Origin: JADZAI01 sp964390465 | GTDB lineage: Bacteria > Pseudomonadota > Alphaproteobacteria > Micropepsales > Micropepsaceae | Direction: 5' to 3' | Length of the DNA stretch: 64,000 nucleotides | Assembly (NCBI GenBank): GCA_964390465.1 | Contig: CAYMIJ010000010.1 | Location: forward strand, 1-64,000 | In this document: positions 19,168-27,550 of the stretch, one piece after another | Position numbering within the stretch: the stretch's first letter is position 1 | Layout of the letters: the number at the start of each line of letters is the position of its first letter | The notes under the pieces: generated by a model | Seen by the model: the letters and a program-made list of their open reading frames with translations, nothing else | Told to the model about the DNA's origin: nothing | Databases searched by the model: none | Position numbers and translations under genes: made by a program

Positions 19168-20240
19168 GTGCCAACTCCACCTGCCGCCGCACCACGCAAC
19201 GCGCGATCAACCTTGACGGCCACAAATGGGCCGACGCGTCCGATATGTCCCTTGAGCAGCGGAATACCGCCGCAGCGCAGCTCAATGACCGATTCCGGCG
19301 AGGCATTGAGCATCAGCGTCTGCCCGACAGAGAAGTTCATCACATCGCGCAGCGACATGATCTGTTCATCAAGCACAGCGTCGATCTGCACCTTGGTTGA
19401 CCACAATTCGGTGGCAAGGTGGCCTTCCCAGATCGAGTCACGACCGAACTTTTCGCCCATGAACTGCTGGAGCAGCAGTTTGCGGATCGGCTCCAGCGTC
19501 GCGTAAGGCAGCAGAAGCTCAACGCGGCCGCCTCGGTCTTCCATGTCGATGCGCAGCTTGACCAGAATGGCCGCATTGGCAGGCCGCGCGATCGCCGCAA
19601 AGCGGGGATTGGTTTCAAGACGATCCAGCGTGAAAGCCACCTTGCTGAGTGGTTCGAACGCTGTTTCCATGTCTTTCAGGATGACCTCGGTCATGCGCTG
19701 CACAAGGCCGCGCTCGATCGTGGTATAGGGACGCCCTTCAATCCGCATCGGCGCGGTGCCACGCCGCCCACCGAGCAGCACGTCGACAATCGAATAGATG
19801 AGGTTCGATTCAATTGTGAAGAGCCCGAAATTGTCGAGCTCCTCGGCGCGGAACACTGCCAGGATCGCTGGCAACGGAATGGAGTTGAGATAGTCGCCAA
19901 AGCGCGTCGAGGAAACATTGTCGAGGCTGACTTCGACATTATCGCCTGTGAAATTGCGCAGCGATGTCGTCATCAACCGGACCAGCCGGTCAAAGACGAT
20001 TTCCAGCATCGGCAGGCGTTCATAGGAAACCAGTGCCGAATTGACGATGGCGCGCACGCCCGTCTTTTCAGAACCGTTATCAGCCATGCTGGCAAAGCCA
20101 AGCAGACTGTCGATTTCGTCCTGATTGAGAAGGCCATCGCCTTCACCAATCGGTGCGTCCTCCAGTGGCTCAACCTGTGCCAGCGCCGCCTGCCAGTCAG
20201 GGGTTTCCTCTGGCGGAGGCGTATCGTCGTCGCCGCTCAT
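19164..20240 (-). CDS. fliM: Flagellar motor switch protein FliM
   Basis: C-ring protein binding CheY-P and FliG, 358 residues. The N-terminal LLNQDEIDSLLGF is the conserved CheY-binding EIDSLL segment. The middle domain contains the FliM signature RFGDYLNSIPLPAILAVF, and the C-terminal SpoA/FliN-like domain ends the protein. A longer N-terminus (about 33 residues before the CheY motif) is normal in Alphaproteobacteria. The start overlaps the fliL stop by 4 bp. Confidence 0.97.
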   Translation of the reverse strand: MSGDDDTPPPEETPDWQAALAQVEPLEDAPIGEGDGLLNQDEIDSLLGFASMADNGSEKTGVRAIVNSALVSYERLPMLEIVFDRLVRLMTTSLRNFTGDNVEVSLDNVSSTRFGDYLNSIPLPAILAVFRAEELDNFGLFTIESNLIYSIVDVLLGGRRGTAPMRIEGRPYTTIERGLVQRMTEVILKDMETAFEPLSKVAFTLDRLETNPRFAAIARPANAAILVKLRIDMEDRGGRVELLLPYATLEPIRKLLLQQFMGEKFGRDSIWEGHLATELWSTKVQIDAVLDEQIMSLRDVMNFSVGQTLMLNASPESVIELRCGGIPLLKGHIGRVGPFVAVKVDRALRGAAAGGVGT

Positions 20241-20752
20241 TGGATGAGCATCTCCTTGAACAGCACGTCCTTCACATGAGAGGGCGCAACCGCAAGATTG
20301 ACACGGCGCACCAATTCTTCCTTCAGGCGGAACATGCCCGCCGAGCCACCGAGATCTTCAACGCGAAGCTCACGCAGGAAGACCTGGAAGTTGTCGATCA
20401 CACGCGGCATCACCGGTTGGATGGCTGCCGCGACTTCAGGATCCTCAACCTCCAGCGCAACGGTGAGCTTCAGCTTGGGGCGTTCACCGCCCGGCCCAAC
20501 CAGATCAACAAGAATAGGTTCGATATCGACAAAGGTTGGCGGCTCGGCCTCGGCATGCTGCGCGCCCGCCTCGCCTTCCTTGGGTGTTTCACCACCCATG
20601 AAAAAGAAGAAATAAACACCGCCCACCACCAGTAGAAGGGGCAGACCGAAGAAGAGGAGCTTCTTCACCAGCCCCATTTTCTTTTTGGGCAGTGCCTCTG
20701 CGCCTTCGCCCTCAGGCGCGGCTTCGGCTTCCTGCTTCTTGGCCTTGGCCAT
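20237..20752 (-). CDS. fliL: Flagellar basal-body-associated protein FliL
   Basis: Single-pass inner-membrane protein near the stator, 171 residues from ATG 20752. It has a Lys/Glu-rich N-terminus, a transmembrane segment at about 27-49 (LLFFGLPLLLVVGGVYFFFF) and a periplasmic FliL domain with the conserved end VNLAVAPSHVKDVLFKEMLIQ. AGGGA is spaced 7 bp before the chosen ATG; a further upstream ATG (20806) gives a non-conserved extension. First gene of fliL-fliM-DUF6468-motE-like. Confidence 0.94.
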   Translation of the reverse strand: MAKAKKQEAEAAPEGEGAEALPKKKMGLVKKLLFFGLPLLLVVGGVYFFFFMGGETPKEGEAGAQHAEAEPPTFVDIEPILVDLVGPGGERPKLKLTVALEVEDPEVAAAIQPVMPRVIDNFQVFLRELRVEDLGGSAGMFRLKEELVRRVNLAVAPSHVKDVLFKEMLIQ

Positions 20753-20822
20753 AGCGTGATCCCTGACAAAACGGCGCGGACACATGCCCGCGCCGCTCGT
20801 CATCACGCTAGGGGCCTGATGG

Positions 20823-20837
20823 TTAACGGCCCGTTAG
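20823..20837 (-). promoter_or_regulatory. CtrA-type site upstream of fliL
   Basis: TTAA at 20823-20826 and TTAG at 20834-20837 are separated by 7 bp, matching TTAA-N7-TTAA in 7 of 8 bases. It lies about 70 bp upstream of the fliL start. Confidence 0.55.
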
Positions 20838-20841
20838 GAAC

Positions 20842-20856
20842 CGGCAGAAACTGCCG
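20842..20856. promoter_or_regulatory. ftr-like palindrome upstream of fliL
   Basis: CGGCA-GAAAC-TGCCG, part of a longer perfect palindrome with arms CCGGCAG/CTGCCGG. The same CGGCA-N5-TGCCG word occurs before flgF, flgI and a flagellin gene. No T-run follows on either strand, so a terminator for aqpZ is less likely. Candidate FlbD enhancer/operator. Confidence 0.6.
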
Positions 20857-20871
20857 GGCAGAAATAAAGGC

Positions 20872-21570
20872 TCAATCGTCTTTGTTGTTGAGGAAACGGC
20901 CAATCAGGCCGCCCACCACGCCGCCGGCAATTGGAGCAACCCAGAACAGCCAGAGCTGAGAGATCGCAGCCGTGTCAGCAAAAAGCGCAACACCTGTCGA
21001 GCGCGCCGGGTTGACCGAGGTGTTCGTCACCGGGATCGAGACGAGGTGGATGAGCGTCAGCGCCAGACCGATGGCGATCGGCGCGAACCCAGCAGGCGCA
21101 CCAGCACTGGTCGAACCAACGATGACGACAAGGAAAATCGCGGTCAGCACGAACTCGGTGATCAGCGCAGCCATCATCGAATAGCCGTGCGGCGAGAGTG
21201 CATCAAAGCCGTTCGAGGCAAAGCCACCCGCCTTGAAGCCTGCGGTGCCTGAGGCGATGGTGAAGAGCACACCGCCCGCCGCCACCGCACCGATCACCTG
21301 CGCGACGATGTAAGGCGCGGCATCAGCCGGGTTATGACGACCCGCCGCGACCAGACCAAGCGTCACCGCCGGATTGAAGTGGCCGCCCGAAATATGCCCA
21401 ACCGCATAGGCCATGCACAGGACCGTGAGACCAAAGGCCAGCGACACGCCCGCATAGGCGATGCCGAGATCAGGGATCCCGGCGGCCAGCACAGCCGATC
21501 CGCATCCACCAAGAACCAGCACAAACGTGCCCAGAAATTCAGCGCTGAGTTTACGCACTAGCGACATCAT
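20872..21570 (-). CDS. aqpZ: Aquaporin Z
   Basis: Water channel of the MIP family, 232 residues with six transmembrane segments and the two half-helix motifs HFNPAVTLG and NTSVNPARSTG. The Arg after the second NPA and the narrow-filter residues favour a water-selective AqpZ over a glycerol facilitator. It is a stand-alone gene lodged between the fliL and flgF operons with no obvious functional tie to them. Confidence 0.93.
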   Translation of the reverse strand: MMSLVRKLSAEFLGTFVLVLGGCGSAVLAAGIPDLGIAYAGVSLAFGLTVLCMAYAVGHISGGHFNPAVTLGLVAAGRHNPADAAPYIVAQVIGAVAAGGVLFTIASGTAGFKAGGFASNGFDALSPHGYSMMAALITEFVLTAIFLVVIVGSTSAGAPAGFAPIAIGLALTLIHLVSIPVTNTSVNPARSTGVALFADTAAISQLWLFWVAPIAGGVVGGLIGRFLNNKDD

Positions 21571-21629
21571 TCACCCCCATAGCCATTTGTCAGGCCTGAT
21601 CAGAGCAGCCCACCATGAACTGCCCGGCA

Positions 21630-21644
21630 CGGCAGATATTGCCG
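21630..21644. promoter_or_regulatory. ftr-like palindrome upstream of flgF
   Basis: CGGCA-GATAT-TGCCG, centred about 86 bp upstream of the start point predicted from the sigma-54 promoter at 21697-21711. Candidate FlbD-binding enhancer. Confidence 0.65.
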
Positions 21645-21696
21645 CCGTCTCAACCATGATGGTCAGGCAAGCCCAACAAAATCAAGGGCTTGAAAT

Positions 21697-21711
21697 TGGC
21701 ACGCCGTTTGC
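21697..21711 (+). promoter_or_regulatory. Sigma-54 promoter of flgF-flgG-flgA-flgH
   Basis: TGGCAC-N5-TTGC, an exact match to the -24/-12 consensus, 65 bp upstream of the flgF start. A late-class flagellar promoter. Confidence 0.9.
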
Positions 21712-21776
21712 GGGTGAAACAACGGGGCGAAGTGCCCTGACGGGTCTTGCCCGTGCCCGCGAAAGGAGTCGCACCA

Positions 21777-22520
21777 GTGGATAATGCGCTGTTGGCCAGT
21801 CTTGCGAACCAGATCGTTCAGCGCCGCACCATGGACGTGATCGCCAACAACCTCGCCAACATGAACACGACCGGCTTCAAACGCGAGAGCCCGGTGTTCG
21901 AACCGCTGCGCGTTGACGTCAACGTGCAGCGCGCACTGGGTCATCGCAAGGAACCAATCTATTTCGTGCGCGATGTGCTGGCGACGCATGACATGAGCAA
22001 TGGCTCGCTGGAGCTGACCGGCAATCCGCTTGATGTCGGGCTGGAGGGCGATGGCTTCTTCACCGTGCAAACCAAAGACGGCGTGCGTTACACACGCAAT
22101 GGCGCGTTCGGGCTTGATGATACCGGGCGCCTTGTGACCTCAGCCGGCAATGCCGTCCTTGATGACGGCGGATCAGAAATCACCTTCAGCCCTGATGAGT
22201 CCGACATCAACATTTCGCGCGATGGAACAATTTCAACGGCGCAGGGGCGCCGTGGTCGTCTGGGCATCGCTTCGTTCCAGAATCCGCAGACCCTGGAAGT
22301 TACCGGTGACAGCCTGTGGCAAGCCACCGAACCTGCTTTGCCTGCTGACAGCACAGCGGTGAAGCAGGGCTTCATCGAGACGTCCAATGTCAAACCGGTC
22401 GTCGAGATGACACGGATGATCGAGACGATGCGCTCGTATCAGCAATCAGTCGAAATGTTCAACAGCACCGAGGAACTGGTCCGCCGCGCGGTCCAGAAAC
22501 TCGGTGAAGTGCGCGTGTAA
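21777..22520 (+). CDS. flgF: Flagellar basal-body rod protein FlgF
   Basis: Rod subunit, 247 residues. The N-terminal motif TMDVIANNLANMNTTGFKRE and the C-terminal VEMTRMIETMRSYQQSVEMFNSTEELVRRAVQKL are the flg_bb_rod helices. I take GTG 21777 as start because AAGGAG lies 8 bp before it; upstream extension gives a non-conserved Pro-rich leader. First gene of a four-gene operon with a sigma-54 promoter. Confidence 0.95.
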   Translation: MDNALLASLANQIVQRRTMDVIANNLANMNTTGFKRESPVFEPLRVDVNVQRALGHRKEPIYFVRDVLATHDMSNGSLELTGNPLDVGLEGDGFFTVQTKDGVRYTRNGAFGLDDTGRLVTSAGNAVLDDGGSEITFSPDESDINISRDGTISTAQGRRGRLGIASFQNPQTLEVTGDSLWQATEPALPADSTAVKQGFIETSNVKPVVEMTRMIETMRSYQQSVEMFNSTEELVRRAVQKLGEVRV

Positions 22521-22535
22521 GGTGGAGAGCAACCC

Positions 22536-23324
22536 ATGAGATCCATGAACATTGCCGCCACCGGCATGCTGGCGCAGGAACTGAACGTCGAGGTTATCTC
22601 GAACAACATCGCAAATATGAACACCACCGGCTACAAGGAGCAGCGGGCGGAGTTCCAGGATCTCATCTATCAGAATCTCCAGCGCCCCGGTTCAGCCACA
22701 TCCTCTAACGGCTCGATTGTGCCTTATGGCATTCAGGTGGGCCTCGGCGTGACGCCCTCGTCGATCCACAAGATCATGACGCAGGGCAATCAGAACATGA
22801 CGGATAACCCTTATGACGTGGCCATTCAGGGTCGCGGCTTTCTGCGCGTCCAGCTGCCAAGCGGCGGCGATGCCTACACGCGCGCCGGTGCACTGGGCCG
22901 CACCGCTGAAGGTCAGCTTGTCACGCCAGATGGTTATGTCGTGCAGCCGGGCGTGACGATTCCGCAGGACGCCATCGATGTGAATATCAGCCAGCAGGGA
23001 CAGGTCTCTGTCACCCTGCCCGGGCAGTCGGCAGCTCAGCAGGTTGGCCAGCTGGACCTGGCGATTTTCGTGAATGAAGGCGGCCTTGAGGCATCGGGCA
23101 ACAACCTGTTCCTGGAAACGCCCGCCAGCGGACCGGCGGTCGTCGGCACGCCCGGCGCCGCCGGGTACGGATCGCTGCAGCAGGGTTTTCTTGAAACCGC
23201 CAACGTCAATCCGGTTGCCGAGATCACCCGGCTGATCACCGCCCAACGCGCTTACGAGATGAACGCCAAAGTGGTTTCGGCATCTGACGAAATGATGTCG
23301 ATGACTGCGCGTCTGAGGGGGTGA
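22536..23324 (+). CDS. flgG: Flagellar distal rod protein FlgG
   Basis: Distal rod subunit, 262 residues, the normal length. The N-terminus is MRSMNIAATGMLAQELNVEVISNNIANMNTTGYK and the C-terminus ANVNPVAEITRLITAQRAYEMNAKVVSASDEMM, both canonical. It lies 15 bp after flgF, and its stop overlaps the flgA start. Confidence 0.97.
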   Translation: MRSMNIAATGMLAQELNVEVISNNIANMNTTGYKEQRAEFQDLIYQNLQRPGSATSSNGSIVPYGIQVGLGVTPSSIHKIMTQGNQNMTDNPYDVAIQGRGFLRVQLPSGGDAYTRAGALGRTAEGQLVTPDGYVVQPGVTIPQDAIDVNISQQGQVSVTLPGQSAAQQVGQLDLAIFVNEGGLEASGNNLFLETPASGPAVVGTPGAAGYGSLQQGFLETANVNPVAEITRLITAQRAYEMNAKVVSASDEMMSMTARLRG

Positions 23325-24001
23325 TGATGAAACGCATCCTGCTTCTGATCGCCGCTGCATGTGCGCTTGTCGCACCCGCTGCCGCGCTGAGCGTGGAAGA
23401 AGCCCTGCTGGACGCACTGATTTCGAAAGGCGCGCCCGGCGATGGCGCCGTGGCCATTGTCGGCGGCGTCCCCAAAGGTCTGACTGGTGACGGGCTTGAG
23501 GTCACCAGTGTTGACTACGATCCCACCAGTGGACGCTTCATCGCGCAGATCAAACTGGTCACCGGCCGCATCTATGGCATGCAGGGGCGCGTGGAGAGCG
23601 GCATCGACATGCCCGTGCTGAACCGCGACATGGCGGCAGGCGAACAGATCGGCCCCGACGATATAGTCCTGACACGTGTTCCAAAGTCGCGCGTCATGCG
23701 CGGGGCAGTCACTGATTCTGGCGTGATCGTCGGCATGATCGCCCGCCGTCAGCTGAACGCCGGAACGGGCCTGCGCGACGCCGACCTGCAGAAACCCATC
23801 GCGGTCAAAAAAGGCGAGACGGTTACCATCGTCTATCGCGCGCCCGGTGTGGAGCTCAGCACACGCGGCCAGGCCATGGCCGATGGCGGCATTGGCGACA
23901 CCATCGCGGTCACGAACACGCAATCACACCGGCAGATCCAGACCGTCATCACGGGCGCTGGCACTGTGAGCGTTTCACCACAGACCGTCGCCTACAACTG
24001 A
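23324..24001 (+). CDS. flgA: Flagella basal-body P-ring formation protein FlgA
   Basis: Periplasmic chaperone for P-ring assembly, 225 residues, with a signal peptide (RILLLIAAACALVAPAAA) and a C-terminal SAF/FlgA domain (VLNRDMAAGEQIGPDDIVL; GMIARRQLNAGTGLRDADLQKP; VKKGETVTIVYRAPGVELS). ATG 23324 overlaps the flgG stop (TGATG); ATG 23327 is equally possible and GTG 23321 less likely given the GAGGGG ribosome-binding site. Confidence 0.93.
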   Translation: MMKRILLLIAAACALVAPAAALSVEEALLDALISKGAPGDGAVAIVGGVPKGLTGDGLEVTSVDYDPTSGRFIAQIKLVTGRIYGMQGRVESGIDMPVLNRDMAAGEQIGPDDIVLTRVPKSRVMRGAVTDSGVIVGMIARRQLNAGTGLRDADLQKPIAVKKGETVTIVYRAPGVELSTRGQAMADGGIGDTIAVTNTQSHRQIQTVITGAGTVSVSPQTVAYN

Positions 24002-24017
24002 CACGCAGGAGACATTC

Positions 24018-24761
24018 ATGAGAACCTTGCGCCTCGCATTGCTTTACGCCGGACTGACATTCCTGACGGCATGTAGCGCCGTCGATCGTCTTGAGCAGAT
24101 CGGTGAGGCCCCCGGCATGACACCGGTGCGCGACCCGACACTGGCGCCCGACTATCAGCCGGTCTCGATGCCGATGCCGCCCCCACAGCAGGTCGCCTAT
24201 CAGCCCAATTCGCTGTGGCGTCCGGGCGCACGCACCTTCTTCAAGGACCAGAGGGCACAGCGCATCGGCGACATTCTGACCGTCAACATCAAGATCGACG
24301 ACAAAGCCAAGGTGGCCAACACCTCCTCGCGTGGCCGCACCGGCAGCGAGAAGTCCGGCCTGCCGAATCTTCTGGGCTTTGAGGGCAACTACAAGGGCCT
24401 GCTGCCCGACAAGGTTGACCCTGCCAGCCTGCTGAAAATGGATTCCTCATCCAACAGCAAAGGCACAGGCTCAGTTGACCGCAACGAGCAGATCAACCTG
24501 ACCATTGCTGCCGTCGTCACACAGGTTCTGCCCAACGGCAATCTGGTCATTCAGGGTCGTCAGGAAGTGCGCGTGAATTACGAGGTGCGTGAATTGCTGG
24601 TGGGCGGCATCGTGCGCCCGGAAGATATCGGCAACGACAACACCATCAATCATACGCAGATCGCCGAAGCCCGCATTTCCTATGGTGGACGCGGCCAGAT
24701 CACGGATGTCCAGCAGCCGCGCTACGGGCAGCAGTTCCTCGATATCGTCTGGCCGTTCTGA
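24018..24761 (+). CDS. flgH: Flagellar L-ring lipoprotein FlgH
   Basis: Outer-membrane L-ring subunit, 247 residues. A lipoprotein signal ends LTAC-SAV (lipid-bearing Cys at residue 19). The conserved QRIGDILTVNIKIDDKAK and the C-terminal VRPEDIGNDNTINHTQIAEARISYGGRG segments are typical FlgH. Last gene of the flgF operon; a strong terminator follows about 100 bp later. Confidence 0.97.
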   Translation: MRTLRLALLYAGLTFLTACSAVDRLEQIGEAPGMTPVRDPTLAPDYQPVSMPMPPPQQVAYQPNSLWRPGARTFFKDQRAQRIGDILTVNIKIDDKAKVANTSSRGRTGSEKSGLPNLLGFEGNYKGLLPDKVDPASLLKMDSSSNSKGTGSVDRNEQINLTIAAVVTQVLPNGNLVIQGRQEVRVNYEVRELLVGGIVRPEDIGNDNTINHTQIAEARISYGGRGQITDVQQPRYGQQFLDIVWPF

Positions 24762-24858
24762 GGCCTGACACGAAACCCCGAGGTCGCCGTCCCTGCGGCG
24801 AGCCTGCCCTGAGGTGGGGACTGTGCGCGAAAAAGCGTGTAGCATCAGGGAAGACGAA

Positions 24859-24886
24859 GGGCCGGAGCGAATGCTCCGGCCCTTTT
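24859..24886 (+). terminator. Terminator after flgH, possibly bidirectional
   Basis: A perfect 10-bp stem (GGGCCGGAGC at 24859-24868 with GCTCCGGCCC at 24873-24882), GAAT loop, then TTTT. It sits 98 bp after flgH and 23 bp beyond the end of the convergent dksA gene, so it may serve both; the minus-strand tail is pyrimidine-rich but interrupted. Confidence 0.88.
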
Positions 24887-24908
24887 CTATCCGCCCATCG
24901 GCAAGTGT

Positions 24909-25325
24909 TCATTCGTCGCGGAAGGTTTTCTCGCGACGTTCGTGACGTTCCTGCGCTTCGATCGACAGCGTGGCGATCGGGCGCGCATCAAGTCGTTTCA
25001 GCGAAATCGGCTCTCCGGTTTCTTCGCAGAAGCCATAGGTACCGTCATCAAGACGACGCAGGGCTGCATCAATCTTGGCAATCAGCTTGCGCTGGCGATC
25101 GCGTGTGCGCAGTTCCAACGCACGGTCTGATTCATGCGAGGCGCGGTCAGCAAGATCGGCATGCTGGACCGTTTCTTCCTGAAGACTGACGACCGTCTCG
25201 CGGCTTTCCTTGTGAATCTCTTCTTTCCAGGCATTCAACTTGCGCCTGAAATAAGCGCGCTGGCGCTCATTCATGAACGGTTCTGTCTCGGACGGCTTGT
25301 AGTCAGCCGGCAACACACTACCCAT
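24909..25325 (-). CDS. dksA: DksA-type RNA polymerase-binding transcription factor
   Basis: Secondary-channel factor that modulates transcription with ppGpp. I chose ATG 25325 (138 residues) because GAGGGA lies 9 bp before it and MGSVLPADYKPSETEPFM is the standard start of alphaproteobacterial DksA. A longer frame to 25415 exists but has no conserved residues. A coiled-coil domain (about 20-95) precedes the zinc-finger region YGFCEETGEPISLKRLDARP...LSIEAQ. Only the first of four zinc-ligand Cys positions is kept (C,T,S,A in place of four Cys), as in other alphaproteobacterial DksA proteins. It sits downstream of fliX. Confidence 0.9.
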   Translation of the reverse strand: MGSVLPADYKPSETEPFMNERQRAYFRRKLNAWKEEIHKESRETVVSLQEETVQHADLADRASHESDRALELRTRDRQRKLIAKIDAALRRLDDGTYGFCEETGEPISLKRLDARPIATLSIEAQERHERREKTFRDE

Positions 25326-25439
25326 GCGCTGCATTCCCTCATCAAGGCGCCTCAACGCGGCGCGCGCGCGCTCTATACCCATGAGGTCATGGGCGCACAA
25401 CAAGGACTTGGACAATATTCTATGACGCAGTGCAGCAGA

Positions 25440-25850
25440 TCAGGCGGCGTATTCGAGTTTCGCCAGTTCAACCTGAGCGCGCAGGTCGATTTCATCGATC
25501 ACGCCCTGAAGCCCCGGATCGTTGAAGGCATCACGTTGTTCGGCAACCAACCCGGCCAGATGCTGAAGTGTCTGGCGCGACACCGTTCCTGTGAGAAGAC
25601 CCGTCTTGATGTCGTCCAGCGCATCAAGCATGTCGCTTGCGCGGCGAACTGCTTTGCGCCGCGCCGTCACCGGATCATCGACGCCCTGCATTGCGATCAA
25701 CGCATCCAGGCCGGTCATGGCACCGGCCGCTGAGGGCGATGTCGCCTGACGCGCCGCACCTGTTTCGACACTGAAGCCGCTGGCCGCGACCCCGCGCGCA
25801 CCAGGCAGGCGAGACGTCTGATCCAACCGGCGCGGGCCTTCGATACGCAT
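25440..25850 (-). CDS. fliX: Flagellar assembly regulator FliX
   Basis: Trans-acting factor that couples basal-body assembly to FlbD-dependent, sigma-54-driven transcription in Caulobacter. It has 136 residues from ATG 25850 (MRIEGPRR). The C-terminal half matches FliX (MLDALDDIKTGLLTGTVSRQTLQHL... DPGLQGVIDEIDLRAQVELAKLEYA). A frame to 25889 adds 13 unconserved residues; AGGGA before ATG 25850 supports the shorter form. It is divergent from flgI across a control region with CtrA-like, ftr-like and sigma-54 elements. Confidence 0.92.
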   Translation of the reverse strand: MRIEGPRRLDQTSRLPGARGVAASGFSVETGAARQATSPSAAGAMTGLDALIAMQGVDDPVTARRKAVRRASDMLDALDDIKTGLLTGTVSRQTLQHLAGLVAEQRDAFNDPGLQGVIDEIDLRAQVELAKLEYAA

Positions 25851-25904
25851 GTTTCCCTGACGCAGACTCAACGAAGCGTTGTGGTCCACACTCGCCTTTC
25901 AGCC

Positions 25905-25919
25905 TTAACACTTTCCTAA
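25905..25919. promoter_or_regulatory. CtrA-like site between fliX and flgI
   Basis: TTAA-N7-CTAA (7 of 8 bases of TTAA-N7-TTAA), 55 bp upstream of fliX. Likely involved in fliX expression. Confidence 0.5.
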
Positions 25920-25934
25920 GACGACGCCATTGCC

Positions 25935-25949
25935 CGGCAAAACCTGCCG
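25935..25949. promoter_or_regulatory. ftr-like palindrome upstream of flgI
   Basis: CGGCA-AAACC-TGCCG within CCGGCA...TGCCGG, centred about 95 bp upstream of the start point predicted from the sigma-54 promoter at 26011. Candidate FlbD enhancer; it could also affect fliX. Confidence 0.65.
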
Positions 25950-26010
25950 GTCAGGGCGGATGATGTACGCCGACATGGCTGAGATATGGCGGAAAACTGC
26001 GCCTTTATCA

Positions 26011-26025
26011 TGGCACGGGATTCGC
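26011..26025 (+). promoter_or_regulatory. Sigma-54 promoter of flgI
   Basis: TGGCAC-N5-TCGC, with the essential GG and GC at the right 10-bp spacing and one mismatch in the -12 box, 39 bp before the flgI start. It lies inside the upstream extension of the flgI frame, arguing against longer flgI starts. Confidence 0.75.
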
Positions 26026-26063
26026 ATCGCGCGAGGTTAGGGAAAATCCCTTGGGCCGGTACC

Positions 26064-27188
26064 ATGCGTTTTCAAAGCCGACTGATTGCCGTCATTACGT
26101 CACTGGCGCTGGCCATGAGCCCTGTCATCGCCCCGCCGGCTTTCGCCTTTTCACGGATCAAAGACCTCGCCGATGTCGAAGGCGTGCGCGACAACATGCT
26201 GGTGGGTTACGGCCTTGTCGTCGGCCTGAACGGCACGGGCGACTCGCTACGCAATTCGCCCTTCACGCTGCAATCGATGCAGTCGATGCTGGAACGTCTC
26301 GGCGTCAATACGCGCGGCGCACAGCTGAACGCCAAGAATGTCGCTGCCGTGATGGTGACCGCCAGTCTGCCCGCTTTCTCCACACAGGGATCGCGCATCG
26401 ACATCAGTGTCAGTGCGCTGGGCGACGCCAAAAGCCTGCAGGGCGGCACACTGGTCGCGACAACCCTTCTGGGGCCGGACAACGAAGTTTATGCCGTCGC
26501 GCAGGGCCCGGTCGCGGTTGGCGGCTTCAAAGCGGAAGGCAATGCAGCCTCGATCGAGCGCGGCGTGCCGACCAGCGGCCGCATCCCGTCCGGCGCCATC
26601 GTTGAGCGCGAAGTGCCTTTTGAGCTGGCATCGCTTGAGCGCATGCGCCTGTCTCTGCGCAATCCCGACTTCACCACCGCGAAACGCATGGAAGAGGCCA
26701 TCAACCGGATGCTCGGCAACGGCGCTGCGGTCGCCACGAATCCGGCGACCGTGGAACTGGCCCTGCCCCATCGCGGGCGCGGCGATGTTGTCACCCTGCT
26801 CACCGAGATCGAGCAACTGCGTGTGGATGCAGACCAGCCTGCCAAGATCGTCATCAACGAGGAGTCCGGCATCATCGTCATGGGTTCCGAGGTGCGCGTC
26901 AGCAAGGTCGCCATCGCGCAGGGCAATCTGACCATCAAGGTGACAGAAGCGCCGCAAGCCAGCCAACCCAACCCGCTGGCCGGGGGCGATACTGTTGTCT
27001 TGCCTCGCTCGGATGTGCAGGTCGATGATTCCGCAGGCAACAAGCTGGCCATCGTGGATGAAACCGTCAGCCTGCAATCTCTGGTCGATGGGCTGAATGC
27101 GCTGGGTATTGGCCCGCGTGACATGATTTCGATTTTACAGGCCATCAAGGCGTCTGGCGCCCTGCAGGCCGAAATCGAGGTGATGTGA
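26064..27188 (+). CDS. flgI: Flagellar P-ring protein FlgI
   Basis: Periplasmic P-ring subunit, 374 residues from ATG 26064. The signal peptide (MRFQSRLIAVITSLALAMSPVIAPPAFA) is followed by the FlgI signature SRIKDLADVEGVRDNMLVGYGLVVGLNGTGD. The C-terminus has SLQSLVDGLNALGIGPRDMISILQAIKASGALQAEIEVM. In-frame ATGs at 25986 and 26010 are rejected because the sigma-54 promoter lies there and they would bury the signal peptide. Confidence 0.95.
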   Translation: MRFQSRLIAVITSLALAMSPVIAPPAFAFSRIKDLADVEGVRDNMLVGYGLVVGLNGTGDSLRNSPFTLQSMQSMLERLGVNTRGAQLNAKNVAAVMVTASLPAFSTQGSRIDISVSALGDAKSLQGGTLVATTLLGPDNEVYAVAQGPVAVGGFKAEGNAASIERGVPTSGRIPSGAIVEREVPFELASLERMRLSLRNPDFTTAKRMEEAINRMLGNGAAVATNPATVELALPHRGRGDVVTLLTEIEQLRVDADQPAKIVINEESGIIVMGSEVRVSKVAIAQGNLTIKVTEAPQASQPNPLAGGDTVVLPRSDVQVDDSAGNKLAIVDETVSLQSLVDGLNALGIGPRDMISILQAIKASGALQAEIEVM

Positions 27189-27550
27189 TGAGCTATGCCG
27201 CAGCACCTGTCGAGGTGAAGACCCTGAACCCGCTGGCGACCCCGTTGCAGACGAAGCAGCGCGACGCGGCAAAACACGCAGCAGAAGACTTCGAGTCTGT
27301 CTTCATTGCCCAGATGATGGAGCCGATGTTTCAGGGCCTGAAGACCGACGGCATGTTCGGTGGCGGCCCCGGCGAAGCGGTGTTCCGTTCGCTGATGATT
27401 CAGGAAGCAGGCAAAGACATCGCCAAGAGCGGCGGCATTGGCATCGCGCCGATGGTCTATAGCGAAATGCTGAAAGTGCAGGGCCTGCGCAATGACCCAG
27501 TGCCGTCACCACTTCAGGATGAGGCCTCTGATCTTGGGGTTCTGCCATGA
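27188..27550 (+). CDS. FlgJ-like rod-binding protein (rod-binding domain only)
   Basis: 120 residues with the rod-binding domain of FlgJ (DFESVFIAQMMEPMFQGLKTDGMFGGGPGEAVFRSLMIQEAGKDIAKSGGIGIA) and no muramidase domain, as is usual in Alphaproteobacteria (CheL of Caulobacter). Such proteins cap or chaperone rod assembly. ATG 27188 overlaps the flgI stop by one base with GAGG 7 bp before it. The operon continues into the flbY-like gene with a 4-bp overlap. Confidence 0.9.
   Translation: MSYAAAPVEVKTLNPLATPLQTKQRDAAKHAAEDFESVFIAQMMEPMFQGLKTDGMFGGGPGEAVFRSLMIQEAGKDIAKSGGIGIAPMVYSEMLKVQGLRNDPVPSPLQDEASDLGVLP

Noticed and set aside
20841..20857. Palindrome downstream of aqpZ as a terminator
   Set aside because: No T-run on either strand, and the same CGGCA-N5-TGCCG word recurs in sigma-54 promoter regions, so a regulatory element fits better.
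26247..27077. 276-residue minus-strand frame inside flgI
   Set aside because: flgI is secure and conserved across its length; the antisense product is low in hydrophobic residues with no domain.
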